This document shows positions 9,038-19,051 of a stretch of 26,337 nucleotides of DNA, one piece after another. The translations under genes and the position numbers were made by a program. The DNA is taken from NCBI GenBank assembly GCA_003427395.1, contig BFEA01000401.1, positions 1,335,959-1,362,295 of the forward strand, in the 5' to 3' direction. How positions within the stretch are numbered: position 1 is the stretch's first letter; each line of letters opens with the position of its first letter. A model generated the notes under the pieces. It did not search any database, was not told the origin of the DNA, and worked only from the letters and a program-made list of their open reading frames with translations. The DNA comes from Chara braunii. Taxonomy: Eukaryota; Streptophyta; Charophyceae; Charales; Characeae.

Positions 9038-9515
9038 GCTGATCACCACTGGATACACTAGAGCTCCCCTGCCAACCACCAGGTAAGCATCCTACACTCC
9101 CACAGCCTTCCTCAATCCCCAAGGGGCACCTCCCACATCACCACCCCTCCTCTCGGATGCACGTCACAAGATATGGCGCACACTCAGCCTGCCCGATCCC
9201 TATCACCTGCCCCGGCCTTCACTTTTGTCATATTGAGGCCGGGGTCTGCCTAGATCTGTTAGGGATTGCCGACCATGTCCGTAGTTGGCTCAGTCGGGAC
9301 AATCGTTGGGGCTGCCAGGCTAACTACCTGACACGTGAGCCTTCCCACACCCTAAGGTTACAATCATTCTTGCCATTGCTTCCCTTTGCTCGCAATTGAA
9401 ACCTCATGCAGGCAGACTTCAAGACTAGGGAAGGGCAGGGTGGTGCATGGCCCGCATGGCTGGCCAATGTCATCTGCATTAGTTAGGGGGCTGGGGTAAG
9501 GGGGGCGTTATTAGG

Positions 9516-9549
<34 letters not shown>

Positions 9550-9599
9550 CTTTATTTTCAGGGTTTGTCTTTTTTTCCCTGAAAGACAACAGCACACGA
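9038..9599. other. Non-coding stretch with a hairpin and (CT)n
   Basis: No gene recognised. CCCCGGCCT at 9210-9218 pairs perfectly with AGGCCGGGG at 9236-9244, giving a 9-bp hairpin with a 17-base loop. A pure (CT)n run occupies 9518-9548. The region lies inside the long intron of the minus-strand gene. Confidence 0.6.
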
Positions 9600-9985
9600 A
9601 CTTAGTTAGGGGAAGGAGGGGGCGGACGGGTGGAGGAGGGCCGTCCAAGGAGGTTGAGACGGTTCAGAAGACTTAAGTCGTTGGTGGAGGAGCACAGGCC
9701 AAGGTTAGGCAGAGGAAGGATGGAGGCCGGGCAGAGGTGAGGTGGAGGAGGTGGGGCAAATGGGGCGAAGGAGGTGGGGAGGAGGAGACTGGGTGGACGA
9801 GGTTCGGTGGAGGAGGTCGAGCGGAAGAGGTGGGGCAGAGGTGTAGCGGAGGATGTTAGGTGAAGGGCGGAGGTGAGGTGGGGCAGAGGAGGTCAAGAAG
9901 CTGATGGGACGAAGGAGGTTGGGCAGAGGTGGGGCAGAGGAGGCAAGCCGGAGGTGTAGGTGAGGATGTTGCATAGAGGAGGAGG
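9600..9985. repeat. Purine-rich minisatellite, GGTGGGGCAGAGGA units
   Basis: Units of about 12-17 bp such as GGTGGGGCAGAGGAGG, GGTGGAGGAGGTCGAGCGGA and GGTTGGGCAGAGGTGGGG repeat with variation across nearly 400 bp. The plus strand is almost free of C and T, so the tract could form G-quadruplexes or triplexes; the minus strand (sense for the host intron) is C/T-rich. Proline- and leucine-rich frames on the minus strand here are translated repeat. Confidence 0.85.
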
Positions 9986-10477
9986 GGGTCTGGCTCCCCC
10001 TTACCAACCAAGCTCTCTCTCTCTCTCTCTCTCTGTCCCCAATGGTGTCCAACCACAGCAGTCAGCGACAAAGCCCACCAACACGAGTACAAAAGGGAGA
10101 GAGCTCTGAGGCCCTTCGACAGGGCTAGAGTTTTCAACACGGTGGCTTCAGTGACACGGCGGCTTCCAACGACATAAGGACGAAAACACTTCAACAGGGC
10201 TGGTGGCTCACGGGCACAGATAGATTATAATGAATGAACTGCTGCTGCAGTGCCACCGTAGGTAGAATCAATCCATTCCCTGAGAGGTACCGGGCCTCTG
10301 AGGGGACACACATCCGGGCCTTCTTGTTGAGGGGCACCAGGCACGGGAAGTTGCAGATTTTTCTCTGATCCGGGCTGTGGGCCCAGAGGTACCGGATGGA
10401 TGACCTGGATCATCGCATGATCTTAAAATCTTAAGACCAGAACAATCTGAGCCGTGGCCTGGTAGGACGCACACACA
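9986..10477. other. Intronic stretch, no gene seen
   Basis: Contains a (CT)n run at 10012-10034 and the phrase ACGGTGGCTTCAGTGACACGGCGGCTTCCAACG as two short related units near 10139-10172. The minus strand next to the gypsy segment (10225-10474) could be post-integrase sequence, but I cannot recognise a chromodomain or long terminal repeat. Confidence 0.4.
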
Positions 10478-11630
10478 TTAGCGATTGCTATAGTGTACAG
10501 ATTTCCTTTTGCTATCATGGTATATTTTTCGAAGTTGTTCTACTGCCTTCTGCAAAGTCTGTTTGTACTCTAACGCAAACTCTATCATTGCAGGAGGCTG
10601 TTTTAGGTTTCCAGCGAGCACGCAGTTAGCTTGGCGTACGGCCAGTGGCTGACAGGATGGCATTATATTACAGATGTACATCCCCCTCAAGATGATGTGG
10701 GGTAACATAGTGCTGTACAGGGTGACTGCTGGCTTCGGGTGATTCCCTGACGTCATCTTCCGTGCCAATCTGTGCTTCCGAGCCAAGGACTGCCACAGCT
10801 CTCTGGTAAACTGCACACCCTGCTGTCCAATATTTAGTGAGCAGTTGCAGTAAGGACTGTGTGTGTCCTAGCTGCATCTGGTAGAGAATCCACCTATCAC
10901 TACCAAGATCTGTCAATTTCACTTTCTGCTGGTGACAAGAGTGTCCAGGAAGTCCATGGCCACTGACTGTCCACACTGTCCACGTCCAGCAGGGATGGCC
11001 AGAGGCTTCAGCACCCCTAACGGCACTTGTGTGACAGGCTTGTCTCTTTGACAAACCCAACAACTAATCCACATATGAATAAGCATCCCTTTTGATAACA
11101 GGCCATCGAAGTGACTGTAACAGATTTGCATAAATCGTTTTGAACCCAAAGTGACCGGTCGTGTCATGGCACTCTCCGAGGAGAATACTCCTTAGGGACT
11201 TGTTATTGGGTACAAAATAATCCTTTGAAGCCCGTTGAGCTCCTTGAGAACATTACCTCCATGATCTACCACCTGCTGACCTACATGTTTGTCTAGCCCA
11301 AACTCGGTCACTAGCACACGTTCAAAGTCAGATCTTCTTGATAGTGCATCAGCCACCACGTTGGGTTGCCCCTTCTAACACTTCAAGGTGAAGTCAAACA
11401 TACCCATGACTTGGATCAACTGTTTGAGCGCTCCAGAAAGATGGACCTGTGTCTTGATCCAATGGAGTGTCTCATGGTAAGACTTCAGCTCACGATGCCT
11501 CCCATGGAGGTAATGCTTCCAATGTCTGATTGCCACATAACTCACTCTAAGAGGAGGAAGACGGTAGGTTCGAATAGGCATCTCCTTAGACATGTACTCA
11601 ATTGGCAGCAACTTATTCTACTATAGGCAA
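10478..11630 (-). mobile_element. Decayed Ty3/gypsy retrotransposon, RNase H to integrase
   Basis: Read on the minus strand, pieces of pol appear in the expected order but in different frames. First come the RNase H end (PIEYMSKEMP, HWKHYLHGRH, then GQPNVVADALSRRSDF at about 11370-11320) and the integrase zinc finger (ECHDTTGHFGF with SLRWPVIKRDAYSYVD, then a frame change, CWVCQRDK; about 11175-11040). The catalytic core start follows (QSVAMDFLDTLVTSRK, about 10965-10920). Next is VVIGGFS, where VVIDRFS would be usual, and after a large deletion GVQFTRELWQSLARKH and a C-terminal helix (TLQKAVEQLRKIYHDSKRK) ending near 10478. Stops, frameshifts and the missing centre of the integrase make it inactive. 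It lies inside the 5.6-kb intron of the low-complexity-tail gene, in the same orientation. Long terminal repeats were not found. Confidence 0.85.
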
Positions 11631-12623
11631 AACGATTTTGAGACCTGGGGCTGAGACATGGCCACACGGTCGGTCATAAAGGCAGACTTACTGGAGGCAA
11701 AGGGGGCTGGGTCAATGCTGCGAGGACCACACTAACGGTAGTATAGTCCTCCTATATTCCAGGAGATTTCCAGGCCCACTGCTCAGGACTAAAGTAGTAC
11801 ACTCCGGTAGTACAGCCCAGCATAGTCCTCCTATAGCTTGACCCAGGTTTGAACCAGGTATCTATCCGCCGAGGCATCTGTGGCTCACACGAGATAAGAA
11901 CAAGTTCGATTTCCCATTTGACGTGTGTTTGGCTGGGGGAACGCTCCATTAGATTTATAGACAGCCGGACGCGTCCTAGATTCCTAGCCATTGCTTTTGA
12001 GGCTTTCATTTCGCCTCCATGTGCATGTGTTACCTTGGCACATGCAATACCGCACGAGGGAGGATTTCGACATCATGGACCTCGTCTGTGAGCTCAACAT
12101 CAAATGCAGTTCAACTTTGTCATGCTTTGAGTTGCTTCTTCACACTTTTCCTCACCGACTTCGCTTCCCGATTGACATCCTGGGAAAGTAAGAGGATCGA
12201 GTAATGGATCAGGATTGTTCACACCACAAAAAAGCACATACGAGCGACGAGAGAGAGTTTCCCATTGGCGCTTCATCCTGAGAAGGGATGACAAATTGTC
12301 GAGGACAACATTATTTCCATTCTCCCTTGCCTTTTCAATTGACCTTATTCAGACTGAGTTTGGGGCACTTCAATTCCCTTTTCAGTGGTTTCCAGCTGCT
12401 TTTCATGAAATCTCAGGGGTGTGGACGTGCACCTCGTTTCTCTTTTCCTTGCTTTTCAATTTCTCTCGTAACATCGGTCTGTATCAACTTGTGGTATACG
12501 GACTCTCTGGAAATGTGATGGATACAATCAGAACCATCCCACGTTGGATTGCTTTGACAAGGAAATAAAATAAAGTCGGAACAACCAAGCTGGATTGATG
12601 CAAACATAAGTGTGCGACCCTAC
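11631..12623. other. Intronic stretch with a short duplication and an unassigned frame
   Basis: The motif GGTAGTATAGTCCTCCTATA at about 11738 is partly repeated at 11805-11836. The minus strand near 11870-11840 has a B box-like GGTTCAAACC. A plus-strand open frame of 117 codons (12215-12568) encodes a hydrophobic, Phe-rich sequence followed directly by an A-rich AAATAAAATAAAG; no family is recognised and it is antisense to the host gene, so it is noted but not called. Confidence 0.4.
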
Positions 12624-12666
12624 CTGAGCATACCCGTAACCTTCAGGGAACTGGGGCTGTCCATAC
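12624..12666 (-). CDS. Internal 43-nt exon, YGQPQFPEGYGYAQ
   Basis: On the minus strand the acceptor ATTTTGCAG is followed by G-TAT-GGA-CAG and the exon ends GCT-CAG before the donor GTAGGG. The first G completes the glycine codon split by the previous exon (GG|G), and the exon ends in phase 0, which matches the phase-0 start of the terminal exon. The encoded YGQPQFPEGYGYAQ has the same Tyr/Gly/Gln/Pro character as its neighbours. Agreement of phase at both junctions and of composition makes this a confident exon despite its small size. Confidence 0.8.
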
Positions 12667-12717
12667 CTGCAAAATGATCACAAAGACATTTTTGGGCCGT
12701 AGCTCAGCATTCACCAC

Positions 12718-12739
12718 CTCTCTCTCTCTCTCTCTCTCT
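12718..12739. repeat. (CT)n microsatellite
   Basis: Eleven CT units lie in the 565-bp intron between the 12.6 kb and 13.2 kb exons. Confidence 0.95.
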
Positions 12740-12801
12740 GAAAATATAAACATACATACATTGCAAGCATGCACGCATAGAGAAAAACACATACACACAA
12801 G

Positions 12802-12855
12802 AGCATAGGTGTTGTTCGGATGTGCGAACCCTCCTGTGCAGTCAGGGCCACCCGC
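12802..12855 (-). pseudogene. Decayed duplicate of the 13.2 kb exon
   Basis: The minus strand reads GCGGGTGGCCCTGACTGCAC and on to ACACCTATGC, translating as AGGPDCTGGFAHPN-NTYA. The intact exon at 13320 gives AGGPGYTGGFAQPNPYGTYA. An acceptor (TGTTGCTTTCAG) is kept at the same place as in the intact exon. After Ala the similarity stops, replaced by a GT-rich stretch without the normal donor. It is either a dead copy or, if an alternative donor such as CTCTT|GTGTGT is used, a rarely spliced extra exon. Confidence 0.7.
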
Positions 12856-13231
12856 CTGAAAGCAACAGAAACGCCTTGATCCTTCCTCCGCACATAACGG
12901 ACACGGTCCACAAAACACATCTTTTTATATTTTCCATGGTCACGATTTCCAACCACTTCTCTCCACAACAGAACATGATCTTATCTAACGCAGGGATAAG
13001 ATCCCCCTAACAGTCCTTGATACTCCGTATTGCTTTTTCAGTACTTCATCCTCTTTCCTCGTCTCTCCAGTCATGGACAGCCTTACATTCCACACTCTAC
13101 ACCTGAAGGTGCTTATAAACATGGAAACAGCATGTTTCCAATTTCCCCCATTCCGAGAACAGAGAATGCATTGAAGAGGGACTACTGGCAGAAATGCATT
13201 GAAGATGGACTACTGGCAGAAGACAACTCAC

Positions 13232-13320
13232 CCATATGGCTGGTAGGCAAAACTAGGCTGCGCATAGGTGCCGTATGGATTTGGCTGTGCAAACCCGCCT
13301 GTGTAGCCAGGGCCACCTGC
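13232..13320 (-). CDS. Internal 89-nt exon, AGGPGYTGGFAQPNPYG...
   Basis: The minus strand reads GCA-GGT-GGC-CCT-GGC-TAC and ends CCA-TAT-GG before a consensus donor GTGAGT. The product begins AGGPGYTGGFAQPNPYGTYA and ends AYQPYG. Two acceptors are possible: CTCAG just before GCAGGT (chosen because the decayed copy at 12855 has its acceptor at the homologous spot), or TTGCAG 11 bases further upstream (exon end 13331). Its split glycine codon is completed by the next exon at 12666. The preceding exon must end in phase 0 if the chosen acceptor is right; it was not identified with confidence. Confidence 0.78.
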
Positions 13321-15100
13321 CTGAGGCACTGCTGCAAGCCACAACCAAACAGCATCAGAGATGGGCTGGCGTGATGCACAAAGGTGAAAGAATGGACAAT
13401 AGAGTGCACCTTACTTTTCTACAACCAAGATATATATTAAGCAAATCCAATCACCAGTATTGTCCGCACAAGAACAGAAACAAGTACTTCCAACATTTGA
13501 CTCATCGGCTGCAGATTTTGGGGACACAGGGTAACAAAAGGAGCGGAGAAGGCGACGGGGTAATGCCAAAGTGAAGCAGGCGAACAGCAGAAGACGATGA
13601 AAAGACTGTCTATAATGCAGTGATAGCTCTCGCTCGAGAGCTGACTGTTCACAGCTCTCGCAAGGGAATTCATTCGAATCAACTCAATCAAATACCTGCA
13701 GATGGGAGGATTGAACGAGTGGTTTCAACACACAGAACAGACGCTGTATCATGTGGTATTTTTCCACTATTTTACGTCACTCTCTGGCCAAAATGTACGG
13801 AGCAAAATTCAAACTTGGAACTAGAGCTCCAAGTATTCAAGATCGCCAGAAGGGATCGGGGTAAACGTTTAAGTGGGAAACCAGACAAAAGTCCGCTTGG
13901 AATCCCTGACTAAGTGTGTCTGGAGCATCAAAATGGTGTGATGGAATGATAAATAGTTTGAATGCTAATCAATTGCAATCTATGAATCAAAATTACTTGC
14001 GTTCGATGGGAGAAATGAGTGTATCCCAAGTGATCCAAAGAAAAGCACTAGAAAACAACACTCCACTTGTCTTTCGAAGTGATCGCTTTGCGCATTTTCA
14101 AAAACCCAAGATTTATGTTTTCCACGAGCAACGCAGGCTTTTAGAGTCAAAGAACAGAAGCGATCAACCGAGGGGAAGAGGAGGGACATGAGGGCATCAT
14201 TAACGCAAGCATCTCCTGACGGCATAAACTTGCACACTGAGCCTATCAAGATGAATATGTCCATCTCGGCATTAGCCTCCAAGCCCTACCTAGTGGAGAC
14301 CGCCAAAGCACAGCCGGCAGATGTCTCGGCTGGCATAATGATCGCTCTGGAAATTCCTACATGCTGAGGGATGAAGCTGAGAATACAGACTTCTACCCGT
14401 TCACGACTATAGTAGATTTGCCCCTAAGTCATTACCACCCCTCAGAAAAAGCATTTTCAGCAGGATCCAAGCCTTTGCGGGTATCTTCACTGCACCCAAA
14501 AACCCCAGGTATGGAGGAGAGAACTCAGAGAACCCTCGCACGTTTGACCCGCGGACCCTTCGCGATCTTCAGGTAGATACTGGCTGACGTCAGTTCCTGG
14601 CTCTCTAACAACTGATCCCCAAATCATCACCAGACACGGCAAGTCCCTGCACCCGTCCTAATTGCCATGCAGAATCCCCAGCGTGGAGGAAACAGCAAGT
14701 TAATAAAATACTTACGGGCACGATGTCAGAGAGCCTAATCTATCAAGAATCGGCTCAGCAGCATAAGAAGAACACCGTAAATCACATGCTCCACTTTACT
14801 CCACATTTGGTGGCCGCTGCTTGTTATCTGTAGACCTATTCGCCAATACGTCACAGGCCAATCCTCCCTGTTCCCCAGAATTCTACCCTTCACTTACGCT
14901 GGCACCCCACGAAAGACCATAAGCACACAGTTGCACTCCCTGGTATGTAAACTCTTAGACCTTCCCACCTTTATGGATTGCAAATGCCTTTTGTGCCATA
15001 CTCTCTATTACTCCCACGTGAACACCACCCTCAGCTTTGCCTCCCATGTGGACTTTATCTTCAACAGTCAGTCAAGGGGCCTATTAGATTTACAAAGCGA
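13321..15100. other. Probable intron, no exon confirmed
   Basis: No recognisable coding segment. Two strong donor-like sites occur on the minus strand (GTAAGTATT reading from 14717, GTAAGTGAAG from 14899) but the sequence before each does not extend the low-complexity protein in an obvious way. The phrase GAATCCCTGACTAA occurs here (about 13900-13913) and again at 7999-8012, next to the putative insertion target site. Confidence 0.4.
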
Positions 15101-15265
15101 TGCCCACAGTTGGTTTATCTGGATCCAGTAGTGCCCGTTGCAGCTTCGCCCAATACCAGGCCAGGGCCAGAACTCTCTCTCCCGCCCACAGTTGCTTTAT
15201 CTCAATCCAGTAGTGCCCGTCGCAGCTTCACCCATACCAGGCCAGGGGCAGAACTCTCTCTTCAA
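15101..15265. repeat. Tandem duplication, two 82-bp copies
   Basis: Copies at 15102 and 15184 share GCCCACAGTTGSTTTATCT, ATCCAGTAGTGCCCGT, GCAGCTTC and CAGGCCAGG followed by GCAGAACTCTCTC, with few differences. This suggests a relatively recent event. It is followed by a run of 13 C that passes directly into nine A. Confidence 0.93.
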
Positions 15266-15369
15266 CACCCCCCCCCCCCAAAAAAAAATAAAATAAAAGC
15301 TCACATGAGCAACCCCTGACACCATGTGGCGCTTTTGTTCTTCTACCTCCATGGCAGCAAGCAGCACTT

Positions 15370-15466
15370 TAGTTCTCGCACTGCGCAGCATTATTGCTGA
15401 CCATTTGGCTGCAGTTAGTAGTTCTCACACTGCGCAGCATTATTGCTGACCATTCGGCTGCAGTTA
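15370..15466. repeat. Tandem duplication, two 49-bp copies
   Basis: Copies at 15370 and 15419 share TAGTTCTCRCACTGCGCAGC, ATTATTGCTGACCATT and GGCTGCAGTTAG, differing at only a few positions. No coding frame is implied. Confidence 0.93.
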
Positions 15467-17019
15467 GAAATTTCCACGTGCACCCGCGCTGGTTTGCTTA
15501 GGCATCCAATCCACCTCCTGGCACAATGCACACTCTCCAGTTTCCCCCTTGGCCGTTAGACTGGGCCCATTGCATCCCCTGGTGTACGGCGTCTCTGAAC
15601 TCTACTACAGCTACAAAGCCGATTGATATCTGATGCACCCCCCTAACATGTCATCGCTCCAGCGACCCTCAAAATGTGACACGTGCTCCTGAAGAATATG
15701 ATCATTGCAGCAAGCCCTCCAAAATCACCGATGCCAAATTATTAAATATCCGCAGAATCACCAATGCGGCGATGCCTAATTATTAAACATTCCCAGGCTG
15801 CGGAGCTGGTTTCACATAAACTGGGTAAGATTCCAGATAGTGTGCGGGATCCCTTTAAGATCATCGGCCTGCCACAACATTATTACAGTGTCTTCCATGG
15901 CAAGACCGCGGTGCATAAACTATCTCCGATATAGCAACAGCAATCACAAACATGGATGACGCAACGAGTTTGTGATAGGTGCTGCTGCCACTTTTCGAAG
16001 GCGGCGTCATACGTCTACGCTTTCCATCTTCATATGCTAGATCCAATACGACTACGAGTCATTCGAGCCGCTCGCAGCTTAGCAAACCCCGGCATCTGGT
16101 GGAGCATAAGGCAGCAAGTACAGCTGCCTGCCAAGCACCTCATTGACAACTCTGGACATCTCCTAAGCTCCTGTCGAGAACCTATGGTACGCTCTTTTCT
16201 AATTCCTCTCATCCACAGTATCTATTGCATTTCGCCCCCGCTATCGTCCTCTTCCAGCACTCCATGTCTCACAACTGCCGTCGCCTTACAACTGCCTTAC
16301 TACTCCGCATGAAGAAGCGCCAGCAAAGGTTTGACGAGGGCCGTTTCCAACCACGGTTCAGAACGACTTCTACTGTAAGCACCACCAAACTGAATACAAT
16401 CCCGTGACAGGCTAGTGCCATTCCAATACAGCTCCGATGTGACCGTCTAGAGCCTGGCAGCTATGCCTGCTAGTTTCTTGATCCTTCGAACAAGGCAACT
16501 CTCCACACCAAGCTTCCTTGCGCAAATGCCGCTGTCCTTCACTGCCAATCCTAGCCAACAAGTGATACTCCGTTGGACAGCGAAGGGCTGCCTGCCAGCA
16601 CTCCGCATTGTACAAAGGTAGTGATTGCTTTAGGACCTTAGCGTACAATCTGGGCTGTTTCCCTTTCGACTTTCGATCTTAGCACCCAAAGTCTGTCTGC
16701 GCGATGCTCAGTTGCAAGTATTCGGAGTTTCAATCCAGTAGACACTCGAGATATACTTCAACAGAGGGGGGCTGTCTTACCAAACAAACGGACAAGATGC
16801 AATGCTGGGAGGGCCCAGATGAATGCTGCAGAGACCAGAGTGCAGACTAGGCTGACGGTGGCTGGGGGTGGAAGCATACCCAAGGTGGAAGCCATCTGAA
16901 GTGCACCCATACTGCCTGGTGGGACAGAGTTTTGAACCTTGACTTTCTCTTTTGGCATAAGTGAAAGCAGCCTGTTCATGTCAAAATTATTAGGCTCCCT
17001 CATTTAAAAAAGCGGCTCT
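15467..17019. other. Anonymous stretch with one possible upstream exon
   Basis: At 15718-15795 a pair of related phrases (ATCACCGATGCCAAATTATTAAATAT and ATCACCAATGCGGCGATGCCTAATTATTAAACAT when compared across the pair) marks a short old duplication. On the minus strand 16825-16781 is a 45-nt segment between TCTCTGCAG and GTAAGACAG, a plausible small exon or untranslated exon. Its frame cannot be fixed and it does not show the Gly/Tyr character of the confirmed exons. Nothing else is recognised. Confidence 0.35.
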
Positions 17020-17113
17020 ATCCTTTTGGGACATCCCTCATCCCGATACAGAGAACATTAGCATGGCCCCTGCGCAAGGATCACATGCGTTGATTTAGAA
17101 ACGGTCCAAATCT
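17020..17113 (+). pseudogene. U6 spliceosomal snRNA relic (copy 2)
   Basis: The copy reads TCCTTTTGGGACATCC (5' hairpin), a diverged linker, then CGATACAGAGAACATTAGCA, TGGCCCCTGCGCAAGGATCA, and a 3' end TTAGAAACGGTCCAAATCT. The ACAGAGA box is intact, but the AAAATTGG segment before it is lost and GATGAC is changed to GATCAC. The 5' hairpin and GGTCCAAAT end are of plant type. A run of four or more T, the normal polymerase III stop, is missing. It is independent of copy 1 because the substitutions differ. Confidence 0.88.
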
Positions 17114-17362
17114 ATAACCACAACCCCCCCTCCCCCCCCCCAATCCCAGCCCATCAAGTACGGCACATAGCTACTATAAGGAGGGGCTACCCGCAAACAC
17201 TCGGCAACGAGTGGCGTTAATGCAGAAGACAGTAGAGATACTTCAACTGGACAGGGCCCTGACCAAACAGGTGGATGCGATGCAATCCCTTCATTGAAGG
17301 TGCTATTAATGGCAAACCTCGACAATAGGGCAATGTAATGGATGGGAAAAAAATAAAAATAT

Positions 17363-17381
17363 AGATGTGTATAAGAGACAG
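17363..17381 (+). other. Tn5/Nextera mosaic-end adapter sequence
   Basis: The 19 bases AGATGTGTATAAGAGACAG are an exact match to the mosaic end used in Nextera library kits. An exact match by chance is negligible in a window of this size. In the minus-strand frame it translates as PVSYTHL, a peptide known as a marker of adapter contamination in protein databases. The contig is therefore likely to contain adapter or to have been joined falsely here. Confidence 0.97.
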
Positions 17382-17839
17382 GGGCACAGAGAACAAAACT
17401 TGCCAGTGGCGAATACACTCACATGCATCTATTGTTGGAAAAACAGTGATAAGACAGTGAAGGACAAGCAGGCGACGAGCTCAGAGCCCACTTCAGACGG
17501 TTACTAGACAGAACAAAAACGAGTCTAGAGTGAGAAACAGGGTGAGATGATGAACACGATAGACCGTCAGTTTGCCATCATGGCACATCGATAGATCATG
17601 GCATATACCACATTTTTTCTCATTCAACAATGAATGCACAACGAACACGGAGCAACAGAGGTTCCAGCTGTAGAAACACAAAACCAGTCATGAGTAGTCA
17701 TTTCCATAGAGCAAAGCACTCGAGCAGTCATGCCACGCCTAGGAGCACAGGTATCACCGCACCACTGAATAGAATTCCTTGTCACATCAAACATTGAGTG
17801 ATTTCCGTTTCTTCAGCGACTCAGCTGTTGTCCTTATTC
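17382..17839. other. Anonymous stretch after the adapter
   Basis: No gene, repeat or RNA recognised. Continuity with sequence below 17363 should not be assumed because of the adapter. Confidence 0.5.
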
Positions 17840-18150
17840 AACAACTGGTTTGCCCAACGGTTGATTTCATCATGAACACAATGCTAGCCGTGGCGAGGCT
17901 ATTGATAATTGATTTCCCTGCCCAACTCCAAATCTTCAGTCCTTTTCAGCTTCCAATGCAACACAAGTGATAGCTAAGGCCAGGCAATTCCAAACCGGGC
18001 CCCACGGCTGCATTGACCTGGATTTCATCATCTCGCCACAATGCTTGCCCCGGGCAGGTTATGATTTCCCTGCAGAACTTCAAACGCCCATAGATTTCTT
18101 CGGGTTCGAATGCAACACAAAGTGATATTTAAGGCCAGCAAATTCTATAA
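17840..18150. repeat. Tandem duplication, two copies of about 155 bp
   Basis: Both copies contain GATTTCATCAT, CACAATGCT, TGATTTCCCTGC, AACTYCAAA, CGAATGCAACACAA (TCCAATGCAACACAA in copy 1) and GTGATAGCTAAGGCCAG or GTGATATTTAAGGCCAG. They are clearly diverged. Copy 1 is about 17840-17990, copy 2 about 17995-18150. Confidence 0.82.
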
Positions 18151-19015
18151 CCCACAGAGCAGGTTAAAAGCCCTCCAGACTCTCGCCGAGGAGTGAGACA
18201 AGACGTGACAAACAAATGGATTAGCATTCACACTCTGCTTTTCAGGTTGCTGGTTGCATCTAGTTTCCTTGCAAATGCTGTCTGAGCAATAGCCAGTGCG
18301 ACTGCACGTGTTTGCCAATCGATGGAAGCATGGTTAAGCAGAAGCAAGTCCCATATACCAGCTTGTGATTTATCCCCTTTCGCGACAGTTCACGTTTGGA
18401 TACCAAGTGAGGGTTGGACCTGTATGCAGCCCCCACCCACACCACTGTATCTGCTCTTCATCTGCTATATGAAGACAGGAAAGAGAGGAGGTTGCAACCG
18501 TTCAGAACACCTCCCCAAAAACTGGAATTAAACCCATACATATGAAATCAGCATGGTTCCTCCGCTATGGCACACACAAATCAACAGATGGGCCCCGGTC
18601 AAAACGGAAGAGAAGAGCACACCACAACAAGCAAGCAACTGAGTAAGGGGAAAAGGGTGGCAATCATATATTATTTCCCCTGGGTGAAACAATGCCATGA
18701 GGAACACCACACCCATGCAACAAAGATGCATGTAGTACTTGATACTAATGTTAATAATATAGAAAAAGAATGAACGATATACAGCACTGAGGTATAGAGC
18801 TGCATTCTGCCTCAAGCTCCCCTACAGGGAAGCAGCCAAATGCAGACAGAAGCGGAGAAAACTGTTGAGTACGAAGGAGAAAGGATCCTTCGATGCACAC
18901 AGAAATGAAAACACGAAAAAAACAAAGCACACACAATTGATGGGGGAGAGGGGCTGCACAAACACACATTGCGGCGGCAACCGCAGCTAAACTCAGTGGG
19001 CGAGTTGCTGCTTAC
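18151..19015. other. Anonymous stretch, no gene seen
   Basis: Short overlapping open frames only. No repeats beyond simple A-rich and AC-rich patches around 18900-18970 were noticed. Confidence 0.45.
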
Positions 19016-19051
19016 CAGATCTGACTCTCTATAGTAAGCCCAGTCCTCTTT
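19016..19051 (-). CDS. Possible 36-nt exon, KEDWAYYRESDL
   Basis: The minus strand shows the acceptor TTCGCGTTCAG, then AAA-GAG-GAC-TGG-GCT-TAC, and ends GAT-CTG before the donor GTAAGC. Both ends are phase 0, compatible with the phase-0 start of the 13320 exon. The encoded KEDWAYYRESDL looks like ordinary protein sequence and is unlike its surroundings. Two cautions apply: it is very short, and an adapter at 17363 may break the link to the gene below. Treat it as a candidate only. Confidence 0.3.

Noticed and set aside
9705-10194. Minus-strand Pro/Leu/Ser-rich frames.
   Set aside because: They are the purine-rich minisatellite read on the complementary strand.
12215-12568. 117-codon plus-strand frame rich in Phe and Leu followed by AATAAA-like bases, inside the intron.
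   Set aside because: No family resemblance, antisense to the host gene; the pyrimidine-rich DNA alone explains the Phe/Leu content.
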